Shown piece by piece: positions 1 through 5,324 of a stretch of DNA of 5,894 nt. The notes below the pieces were generated by a model that saw only the letters and a program-made list of their open reading frames with translations, was not told where the DNA came from and did no database searches. Origin of the DNA: Coleofasciculus sp. S288. GTDB taxonomy: Bacteria > Cyanobacteriota > Cyanobacteriia > Cyanobacteriales > Coleofasciculaceae. The stretch covers positions 1 to 5,894 of the forward strand of contig JAIUYC010000300.1 of NCBI GenBank assembly GCA_020216575.1, given 5' to 3'. Within the stretch, counting starts at the first letter, position 1. Each line of letters starts with the position of its first letter. Position numbers and translations under genes: made by a program.

Positions 1-1110
1 CGTGCGATCGCCAAAGCGCACGTAAGCTCTCATATCAGCGCCAGGGGTTCCCCCAACACTCTCCCAGATGCGCTTCTGCACACTAAAGCCGAAGCGACCA
101 TTGCTGTATTTTACCCAGAGAGTGTTAATTGTGCGGAGGTCTGTACAAGGAAACTTTTCGATGTCTTCGACTTCCATCCAGCGTGAGTGTTCTCGTCCCG
201 TTACCTTGCACATCACTGAGTCAGTTTCCTCATCCGCTTCCTTCCACTTTCCTTGTGCCAGTAAATCTCGAAGCTTAGTGTAGTCTACACCCCGTTCAGA
301 ACTGAGGTCATCAGTCTCAGATGGTGGTTTGGATGGAGTTGTGGGAGTAGATTGCTGTTGTTGTCGCTGTCTCTGTGCTTCATCTCGGTATAGTCTTTGG
401 GCTTCCTGTTGCTGCTGATATTCCGCTTCTTTATCAGCAGTAATCTGTTCTTGAATCGGTGCTACATCTTTACCTCTAGGATTGGGAACTTGTGTTTTCG
501 GCGGTAAATTGTTTTGACGAGTATCAATCAATTGACCTTTTTCCCAGATTATAGGGGTCAAATATTCGGGACTACGTTCTAGTTCTAGTCGAATAGCATT
601 ACAGCCAAGTTTATAAGCAAATTTAAATGGTCTTCCAGCACCCAGAGCCGCGTAGAAACCTACTGAAAACTTAATTGCGGCATTGTCGCCAATTGCCTTG
701 CTCATGCCAATTACATAATCAATATGTTGTGCAATGGCTTCGGCTTGGAATTTTGAGTAACAAGCATTGAGAACAACACACTCAACCTGCTCGGAAAACA
801 ACTCGAAAAGTTCAGCCAGTGCGTCAGAGTCTACTAACTTTTCTTGACCAATCGCATCTTCAAATACTAAGCCGTCTTGTCCTGCTCCGTGTCCGCTGAA
901 GTGAACAATGTGCGGATCGAAGTCCAACATAGCCTGTTGTATATCTATTGGACGGACTGCACCTGCTGAACTTATGGGAATCTTGCCATATCCGGCTAGA
1001 CGCAACCGTTCCTTGATTTCGCGCTCTTCTTCTTGCAGGCGAAGATTCTGTGTACCTTTAGGATTAGCTGCCAGCAGTAGAATTGATTTGAGTGAAGTGC
1101 GATCGCTCAT
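1..1110 (-). CDS. CHAT (caspase-like) protease fused to a GUN4 domain, 3' end beyond window
   Basis: The frame opens at ATG 1110 and stays open for 370 codons to the left edge. Residues 1 to about 190 form a CHAT/caspase-HetF-associated cysteine protease domain. Its catalytic His is in HFSGHG (H70/H74) and its Cys is in VVLNACYS (C117). Residues about 219-267 are a Gln/Arg-rich, probably coiled or disordered linker ending in a Thr/Pro/Ser stretch. From about residue 274 a GUN4 domain begins (DYTKLRDLLAQGKWKEAD, FPCTDLRTI, LWVKYSNGRFGFSVQKRIW); it is nearly complete at the edge. GUN4 proteins bind protoporphyrin IX and Mg-protoporphyrin and stimulate Mg-chelatase. Fused to a protease, the domain more likely senses or docks tetrapyrroles, which is inference. 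There is no signal peptide or membrane segment, so it is probably cytoplasmic. The gene lies 41 bp after the Pepco-like gene on the same strand, so they are probably co-transcribed. No strong Shine-Dalgarno precedes the ATG, which suggests translation linked to the upstream gene. Confidence 0.9.
   Translation of the reverse strand, partial: MSDRTSLKSILLLAANPKGTQNLRLQEEEREIKERLRLAGYGKIPISSAGAVRPIDIQQAMLDFDPHIVHFSGHGAGQDGLVFEDAIGQEKLVDSDALAELFELFSEQVECVVLNACYSKFQAEAIAQHIDYVIGMSKAIGDNAAIKFSVGFYAALGAGRPFKFAYKLGCNAIRLELERSPEYLTPIIWEKGQLIDTRQNNLPPKTQVPNPRGKDVAPIQEQITADKEAEYQQQQEAQRLYRDEAQRQRQQQQSTPTTPSKPPSETDDLSSERGVDYTKLRDLLAQGKWKEADEETDSVMCKVTGREHSRWMEVEDIEKFPCTDLRTINTLWVKYSNGRFGFSVQKRIWESVGGTPGADMRAYVRFGDRT
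4..11. repeat. HIP1 octamer GCGATCGC
   Basis: Perfect copy of the highly iterated palindrome of cyanobacterial genomes, here inside the GUN4-coding part. Confidence 0.85.
1099..1106. repeat. HIP1 octamer GCGATCGC
   Basis: Perfect HIP1 copy at codons 2-4 of the CHAT-GUN4 gene. Confidence 0.85.
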
Positions 1111-1151
1111 TCCAGAGAATCTTGATAGTTGTTACTAAGTACTTGGCTCTC

Positions 1152-1496
1152 TCACTTGGGTTCCGTTCGCTTGAACGTAAGTTTAATCGCGCCTTTGCTT
1201 GCAGCTTTCCCCCCAGTCCCCATTAGCTTGATTTCACCTTCGCCGCTAATTTCTACTGAGAGCTCAATTTCATCCAACTGCATTCCAGCATTGTTCTTTT
1301 GAGCTTCCTGTTCAGCTTGGTGGAATATCCGACTCACTGACTTCAGGAAACGAGACATCTTTTGCTCTAGTGCAGGAACAGAAACCTTGACTCCCTTCTC
1401 TTGTGCAATTTCGCGATAACTTCTGTGCGGTTCAGAACCTTGAGAAGCATCATCCGTAACAATCCAAATTGTCTCTACGTTGGATTCGTCAGCCAT
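1152..1496 (-). CDS. Small Pepco-like (peptidase-co-occurring) protein
   Basis: A 114-residue protein starts at ATG 1496, with an AAGGGG Shine-Dalgarno-like stretch a few bases upstream. It has an N-terminal strand (IWIVTDD), a middle amphipathic helix (about residues 41-67, PALEQKMSRF to IFHQAEQEA) and a C-terminal beta-rich part (about 75-109: DEIELSVEISGEGEIKL, then a Gly/Lys-rich turn and AIKLTFKR). This layout, and especially the 'ELSVEISGEG...GTGGKA..GAIKLTFKR' tail, resembles the small Pepco / trypsin-co-occurring proteins found beside CHAT, caspase and trypsin-like peptidases in bacterial conflict modules. The assignment is from memory of the family, not a search. It sits directly upstream of the CHAT-GUN4 gene, so it probably acts as an adaptor, sensor or regulator of that protease. 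It has no catalytic motif, signal peptide or membrane segment. Confidence 0.75.
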   Translation of the reverse strand: MADESNVETIWIVTDDASQGSEPHRSYREIAQEKGVKVSVPALEQKMSRFLKSVSRIFHQAEQEAQKNNAGMQLDEIELSVEISGEGEIKLMGTGGKAASKGAIKLTFKRTEPK

Positions 1497-1594
1497 CCTA
1501 GCCCCTTAAGAATTTCTGGGTATACGCTATGCTAATTCAATTTACGTTTTTCTCTCAGCCAGCTCAGGTAAAAAAATTAAACGCATCTATCTCA

Positions 1595-1624
1595 AGTATA
1601 AAGTTGGAGAATCCTTGAGTTCAG
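1595..1624 (-). promoter_or_regulatory. Possible promoter of the Pepco-like/CHAT pair
   Basis: On the minus strand, CTGAAC (1619-1624) and TATACT (1595-1600) are separated by 18 bp and lie about 100 bp upstream of ATG 1496. The -10 box is close to consensus and the -35 box is only a partial match. It is a candidate by sequence only; another TATACC lies nearer the gene. Confidence 0.25.
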
Positions 1625-1635
1625 GAGTGAGGTTG

Positions 1636-1822
1636 GCGGTTGAAACCGCAGCTACACGAACAAAACCCGCCTGCGCGGGTTACTAAACTCTTGATTTTGG
1701 GTTAGTCCGCGTGGTGCACTACGCGCAGCGCTTTGCGTAGCATGGTACGTAGTAGCATAGCGCGATAGGCGGACTTAGTTTGTATAGCTTGCGTTAGCGT
1801 AGCGGAACGCGATAGCGTTCAT
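1636..1822. repeat. Composite palindromic dispersed repeat of cyanobacterial type
   Basis: An outer imperfect inverted repeat joins 1652-1671 (ctacacgaacaaaacccgcc) to the reverse complement of 1768-1787, with 15 of 20 positions matching. Inside it are a 7-bp hairpin, aacccgc-ctgc-gcgggtt, and a GTCCGC/GCGGAC pair that brackets about 58 bp rich in 'gcgtagc/gtagca' motifs. Just outside, gcggttgaaaccgc forms another hairpin to the left. On the right, after tgtatag, lies a gcgttagcgtagcgg stretch with an aacgc-gata-gcgtt hairpin. The outline matches a repeat that is common in Nostocales intergenic regions. The bracketed filler looks like a second short repeat nested in the stem. It contains no open frame of note. 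Confidence 0.65.
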
Positions 1823-1959
1823 TAGACCTCTTGCAAAAGTCGAAATTACCCCCCTTAATCCCCCCTTATCAAGGGGGGAAAAACTTGAAATCTTGCTCCC
1901 TCCCCTTGCTAAGGGGAGGGCTGGGGAGGGGTCATTCATGGATTTTTGCAAGAGGTCTA
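1823..1959. mobile_element. MITE-like element, 137 bp, 16-bp perfect terminal inverted repeats
   Basis: The left end, tagacctcttgcaaaa (1823-1838), is perfectly inverted at the right end (1944-1959). The terminal TA on both sides may be a TA target duplication, which would make the element 133 bp. The interior is C-rich then G-rich and holds two strong hairpins: 1860-1878 (8-bp stem, 3-base loop) and 1898-1920 (10-bp stem, 3-base loop). It encodes no transposase, so it is a non-autonomous element. The ends resemble those of cyanobacterial IS5-type elements, which is a recollection and not tested. It lies between the end of the methyltransferase gene and the Pepco-like gene. Its hairpins could act as transcription barriers there, since I see no separate terminator after the methyltransferase. 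Confidence 0.8.
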
Positions 1960-1995
1960 TTCTATTCGCTAGGGCTTAAGTTGACACCAATAGAT

Positions 1996-2003
1996 GCGAT
2001 CGC
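1996..2003. repeat. HIP1 octamer GCGATCGC
   Basis: Perfect HIP1 copy between the 137-bp MITE and the methyltransferase stop. None is found inside the R-M genes (2027-4549), where only near matches occur. Confidence 0.85.
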
Positions 2004-2026
2004 TCTTGATTGTTAAACCAGCGTGA

Positions 2027-3154
2027 CTATCTTTCGCTGAACTCTGCTTCTGGCAAGTCAGCAAACGCCTCGCCAACTGTTACATAGGGGGTGAGACTGA
2101 ATAGTTCTAGTTCAGTACTATGAGTAGGCATCGGTAAGTTAATGCTTCCAACGTCCTTTCGGCATCCGAGAAAGAACAATCGACGGCGTAATTGAGGAAC
2201 ACCGAAATCAGCAGCGAGAAGTAAACCAACAGAAACGTTGTAGCCCAAATTCTTCATATTCTCTAAAATCTGCTGATAGAGGCTCCCTCCTCCAATACCC
2301 TTCAGATTAGATACATTTTCCATTACAAAAAAGGGTGGGTTCAAACACTCCACAAAGCGCAAAAACTCAAATATCATCGACCCCCGACAATCTTTCAAAC
2401 CCTTCTGCTTGCCCGCCTGACTAAACGCTTGGCAAGGTGGTCCTCCGAAAACAAGATCTGGCGCATCAACTTCACCTGATGTGTCCTGCCATAAACCTAA
2501 TGGGTCTTTTATAGAGGAAATATCTTTTTCAAGAACGCAGACAGGCTTCCGAAAAAAACCGCGCAATGTTGCACAGGCATCAGACCAACAATCGAGAGCT
2601 ATCCGAGTTTCTATGCGACCTGTATAGTCAGCCCCAATATCCATGCCTCCTGCGCCGCTAAATAAGCTGAAGGCTTTAAGAGAACGATTCTCAAATCCAA
2701 GAGACTGTGCCGTACTCACCACCTGTTCAAATACAGCCTTTGCAAGTGGCACAGGCACGGCATTACCGACCTGAAGCTGTGTACTTGTTAGCGTCCCCTC
2801 AAATTTCAAGCGATCGGGAAAACCCTGTAAACGAGCCGCCTCTCGCACTGTAATAAATCGATTTTCATAGGGGTGGACAAATTTATTGAAGATGTATCCT
2901 GTAACAGTTAGCGAGGGCTGATTAGGGTCAAGGCGAATCATTCTCAGGTTGGGTCCGCCCTGTCGATTTGGGTCGTGCTTCACATAGAATCTAAAGCTAT
3001 CGTGCCAAAGCTCCTCTGGTAAATCTTGCATTTTTTGCCCAATCTTTAGGGCATCAATGCGTTTTTGTACATCAGCTCCAACACGTCTAGCGATATGATT
3101 TGCAACAACTTTAGATGTATTATTAGAATTGGAAGTTACGTTCAATCCATTCAT
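2027..3154 (-). CDS. Circularly permuted C5-cytosine DNA methyltransferase
   Basis: A 375-residue type II modification enzyme that transfers methyl from S-adenosylmethionine to C5 of cytosine. All key motifs are present but in permuted order. First comes the target-recognition region (about 18-90, starting ANHIARR, with MQDLPEELW). It is followed by motif IX (ITVREAARLQGFPD, 101-114) and motif X (LQVGNAVPVPLAKAVF, 127-142). Only then come motif I (FSLFSGAGGMDIG, 162-174), motif IV (GGPPCQAFSQ, catalytic C241), motif VI (MENVS, E279) and motif VIII (QLRRRLFFLG, 321-330). The chain ends just after TVGEAFADLP, which in normal enzymes leads into the target-recognition domain. The cut therefore falls in the variable segment and nothing essential is missing. 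The order is like M.BssHII, known for this permutation; the target site cannot be read from sequence. ATG 3154 overlaps the endonuclease 3' end by 32 bp, with no convincing Shine-Dalgarno, so expression was probably translationally coupled. Confidence 0.93.
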   Translation of the reverse strand: MNGLNVTSNSNNTSKVVANHIARRVGADVQKRIDALKIGQKMQDLPEELWHDSFRFYVKHDPNRQGGPNLRMIRLDPNQPSLTVTGYIFNKFVHPYENRFITVREAARLQGFPDRLKFEGTLTSTQLQVGNAVPVPLAKAVFEQVVSTAQSLGFENRSLKAFSLFSGAGGMDIGADYTGRIETRIALDCWSDACATLRGFFRKPVCVLEKDISSIKDPLGLWQDTSGEVDAPDLVFGGPPCQAFSQAGKQKGLKDCRGSMIFEFLRFVECLNPPFFVMENVSNLKGIGGGSLYQQILENMKNLGYNVSVGLLLAADFGVPQLRRRLFFLGCRKDVGSINLPMPTHSTELELFSLTPYVTVGEAFADLPEAEFSER

Positions 3155-3899
3155 CTCTCACATAGCTATGGCTGAAAGTGATAATCCCATCAAAAAGATT
3201 ATAGATATCTTGGTCAGGTGGTAAGTCAGCCGCTTTCTGAGCTTTCCCTGTTTCATCTAGCGTCCAAACAATGTCTTGAATCTCAAGCAAGTAATCATTA
3301 TAGTGGCGAACAGCGTGGATATTGGAAAGCAAAGCCGTTTTTACTTTAAATTGTCGCTGTCTTGGCTTGCCCGCCGCAGCAATCTTTAAGACTTGGTAAA
3401 TGCCCTTCTTAATGTCATCAGTTCTATCCATTCCCACACTAGATTTACTGTCAGAAACAGATTCGTAGCCCTTTTCGCTTGTTCTAATAGGCCAATCTAA
3501 GGGTCTAGGAATAGGTTGTCCACAGGCGTTCGTTAGCCAGTAAACGGGTTCGGGTAACGTTTCTCTTCTCCTGGCAGTTTTGTTATACGCCGAATAGGCA
3601 ACAGTCCAAAATTGGAAATAACAATTAAACAGTTGGTTATCATTGCCAAATACTCTGCCAATTTGGTCATATGCCCATGTTGAAGAATCACTGCTTCCTC
3701 TCACTCCTAACGAAATAAGCTGGTATTCCCAGGCTGTGTCTTGTAGCTTGGGAAGAAGAATATGTAAGTTAGATGATGCAAGAAATGAATTATCCGCAAC
3801 GGAGTGCTTACAGGGAACTGGTTCTCCCTCGTCTCCAAGCTCCGTTTGTACTTCTACGGGAACTGCTAACGGCAGTGTTGTAAGGGGAGCAGCTTTCAC
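3123..3899 (-). pseudogene. C-terminal fragment of the disrupted endonuclease
   Basis: This 258-codon frame begins at GTG 3899. That GTG is the Val codon of the catalytic E-V-K in the restored protein, so it is not a natural start. It lacks the first catalytic Asp and the Glu. It remains fully open to TAA 3123 and overlaps the methyltransferase start. I recognise no further motif in it beyond it being the C-terminal part of the endonuclease. Confidence 0.7.
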
Positions 3900-3912
3900 T
3901 TCTGCAAGTAAG

Positions 3913-3916
3913 ACTA
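3913..3916. repeat. Left target-site duplication ACTA
   Basis: ACTA immediately flanks the left end of the 121-bp MITE and is repeated exactly on the other side at 4038-4041. The stop codon of the endonuclease N-terminal fragment falls in this copy. Confidence 0.8.
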
Positions 3917-4549
3917 CTCATATCTTGCACCAGCGCCAAAAACCGGGTTTCTTGCGATTGTTGCAACCTGAAAACCTTGATTCTTCGTTGAGAAACCCGG
4001 TTTTTCAGGTCTTGTTGAGAATGGTGCAAGATGTGAGACTACGCTCTCAGTTTCATCATGAATTATTACGTCAACAGGTTCAGCTCCCCTATAGATTTTT
4101 AGATTTCGGGAATTCCTTTTAAACAAGTGTTTGAGAAATACACAGAGCAAACGGCTCGTTGTTTTACCAATTGTTCCTGATGGAAGCTTGTTAGCTCTAT
4201 GAAAGAAAAAGTGACCTCTGAGTACACATCTGGCGCAGGTATTTGTATAAGGGTAAACTAGAAGAGGATAATCATTCTCTGGACAATATAGCCATCCCTT
4301 ATTAGTTAATTTTGTATAGTATTCAGCAGCTACAACGAGGTCAAAAGCGGCGGCGAGTGAAAGACCAATAAAAGTAGAAGTCAGTCTTGCATTTTCAATC
4401 GCTTGTTCAATTAGGATTTCGACTAATGCTTCTTCATGAGAGTAGACTTCGAGAGCTTTCACTCTTCCTAAAAGGTTTACTATCCAATCAACGTTAACTG
4501 CCTCTGATTGATCGCTGTCACCAGTATTCAACAAATCACTCCCTTTCAT
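3914..4549 (-). CDS. N-terminal fragment of the disrupted endonuclease
   Basis: This 211-residue frame starts at ATG 4549, with an in-frame TAG three codons upstream (4553-4555). Residues 1-171 are native endonuclease and include the putative Cys cluster and D160. The last 40 residues (from SHLAPFST on) are read through the MITE and end at a TAG lying in the left target duplication. It could still be translated as a truncated protein, but without the EXK strand it should have no nuclease activity. Confidence 0.7.
   Translation of the reverse strand: MKGSDLLNTGDSDQSEAVNVDWIVNLLGRVKALEVYSHEEALVEILIEQAIENARLTSTFIGLSLAAAFDLVVAAEYYTKLTNKGWLYCPENDYPLLVYPYTNTCARCVLRGHFFFHRANKLPSGTIGKTTSRLLCVFLKHLFKRNSRNLKIYRGAEPVDVIIHDETESVVSHLAPFSTRPEKPGFSTKNQGFQVATIARNPVFGAGARYE
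3917..4037. mobile_element. MITE, 121 bp, inserted in the endonuclease gene
   Basis: The ends are ctcatatcttgcacca (3917-3932) and the reverse complement of 4022-4037, matching at 15 of 16 positions. A second, inner inverted repeat, aaaaaccgggtttct (3938-3952), is perfectly matched at 3991-4005, so the whole element can fold into a long hairpin. It is flanked by ACTA at 3913-3916 and 4038-4041, a 4-bp target duplication. It has no transposase gene and so is non-autonomous. Similar 'ctcacatcttgcacc' ends occur as dispersed repeats in Nostocales genomes, by recollection. Confidence 0.88.
4038..4041. repeat. Right target-site duplication ACTA
   Basis: This is the second copy of the 4-bp duplication flanking the MITE. 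The frame of the endonuclease is restored only if one of the two copies is removed together with the element. Confidence 0.8.
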
Positions 4550-4560
4550 GCTCTATCTAG

Positions 4561-5070
4561 AACAATAGCCAATCGGACGGTACTGATGTCGGTAACTATC
4601 CTGCTGAGTCCTTCTACCCTGGTGACACCTATGTGGACTGGATAGCGATCGACGGCTACAACTGGGGTACGAGTCAGACTTGGTCGAGTTGGCAACCCCC
4701 CGATCAAACCTTCGGACCTATGATTACACGCCTGCAAGCGATAACGACCAAACCGCTTGCGATTACTGAGTTAGGGACTACCACGACTACAAGCTCTGGC
4801 ACCAACTTGGCAGCGAAGTCGCAGTGGCTCACTGACGCCTTCAACTACGCGCTTACCAAGAATATCAAGATGATTCTCTGGTTTAATCAGGACAAAGAAA
4901 CTGACTGGGCAGCTTTTGGCGGCGCACAGGGCGATACCTCTTTCACGTACAACTTACAGACCTTCAAAACTTACGCTGCCTACAAAACAGCGATTAGTTC
5001 TAACAGCTTCGTCTCATCGAATACGACGAACCCCCGCCTCCTAACAGACAACCAGTTTGCTGAGCAGTAG
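4561..5070 (+). pseudogene. 3' fragment of a glycoside hydrolase family 26-like gene
   Basis: The recognisable frame runs from codon 4561 (NNSQSDGTDVGNYPAESFYPGD) through ATG 4633 to TAG 5070, 169 residues. An in-frame TAG at 4558-4560 stands just before it, so homology clearly starts upstream of the only ATG. The stretch YVDWIAIDGYNWGT, KPLAITELGTT and MILWFNQDKETDW is typical of the C-terminal half of GH26 beta-mannanase-like enzymes. The Glu in ITELG (4768-4770) fits the catalytic nucleophile. The N-terminal half of the barrel, with the acid/base Glu, is missing and is not found elsewhere in the window, so the product would be inactive. The break lies 11 bp from the start of the divergently read endonuclease gene, pointing to a recombination or insertion joint. 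The family assignment is from motif memory. Confidence 0.75.
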
Positions 5071-5324
5071 CTGGGGTAACAAGGGGGTGTGGTCATAAGT
5101 AGTTGGTTGAGACTCACACGGAGACGCTCCTGACAGGGGGACGCGGAGAAATTGTCTGCACATCACCAACGGGTTTTGACTGCACCCTAACGAGGACACT
5201 ATTCTTCATGGGGAGAGCTAAAGGTGTATCGATAACACTCTCCTCACCCTTCTAGGATTGGCTTGGGAATAATACCAAATCCACTTCTGTAACCTCTTTT
5301 ATCTCTTTGAGAGTCGCAGTGTTT
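5071..5324. other. Intergenic stretch between convergent coding regions
   Basis: These 254 bp separate the end of the plus-strand GH26 fragment from the end of the minus-strand repeat protein. I see no gene and no clear terminator, only a weak ctct-caa-agag hairpin near 5304-5315. The cacggagacgc...gggggacgcggag stretch (5117-5148) resembles degenerate short repeats common in cyanobacteria, but the match is too loose to name. Confidence 0.4.

Larger units (their letters stand above)
3123..4549 (-). pseudogene. Type II restriction endonuclease, PD-(D/E)XK type, split by a MITE
   Basis: Two minus-strand frames (4549-3914 and 3899-3123) are halves of one gene. Deleting 3913-4037 (ACTA plus the 121-bp element, 125 bp in all) joins them in frame with no stop and gives 433 residues. 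The rebuilt centre reads EPVDVIIHDE, then TESVVLLAEVKAAPL. This is a PD-(D/E)XK pair with D160 (or D165), E175 and K177, where the strand carrying E and K follows directly after the insertion point. Residues 89-108 contain C89, C105 and C108, with His nearby, which could be a zinc site. The gene ends inside the start of the permuted methyltransferase (32-bp overlap), the classic R-M operon arrangement. I do not recognise the specificity. Neither fragment alone holds D160, E175 and K177 together, so cleavage activity should be lost. Apart from the insertion, no other stop or frameshift is seen, so the disruption looks recent. Confidence 0.85.

Noticed and set aside
68..283. 71-codon plus-strand frame
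   Set aside because: It is antisense to the GUN4-coding sequence and has no domain signal of its own.
908..1138. 76-codon plus-strand frame
   Set aside because: It lies antisense within the CHAT catalytic domain, whose minus-strand frame has clear motifs.
1831..2016. 61-codon plus-strand frame
   Set aside because: It runs mostly through the MITE hairpins, and its composition reflects the repeat.
2027..3154. Assigning GCGCGC (BssHII) specificity to the methyltransferase
   Set aside because: Motif permutation does not fix specificity, and I cannot compare the target-recognition region.
3440..3475. DSK-like (D/E)XK motif in the C-terminal half as the nuclease active site
   Set aside because: No convincing preceding Asp strand is present. 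The LLAEVK strand with PVD upstream in the restored protein fits the fold far better.
3123..3899. The 258-codon frame as an independent gene starting at 3899
   Set aside because: Its start is a GTG that is the Val of the catalytic EVK once the MITE is removed. The frame register and the absence of a Shine-Dalgarno also argue against it.
3808..4029. 73-codon minus-strand frame overlapping the MITE
   Set aside because: It is an out-of-register reading of the endonuclease/MITE junction; the restored frame is a better explanation.
3913..4041. Programmed frameshift or intron instead of MITE
   Set aside because: The inserted segment has transposon-like inverted ends and an exact target duplication. 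There is no slippery site or intron core.
3643..4122. 159-codon plus-strand frame over the endonuclease and MITE
   Set aside because: It is antisense to the restored endonuclease, crosses the MITE, and its product has no recognisable domain. The minus-strand reading explains the region with catalytic motifs.
4546..4737. 63-codon minus-strand frame
   Set aside because: It is antisense to the GH26-like fragment and has no recognisable product.
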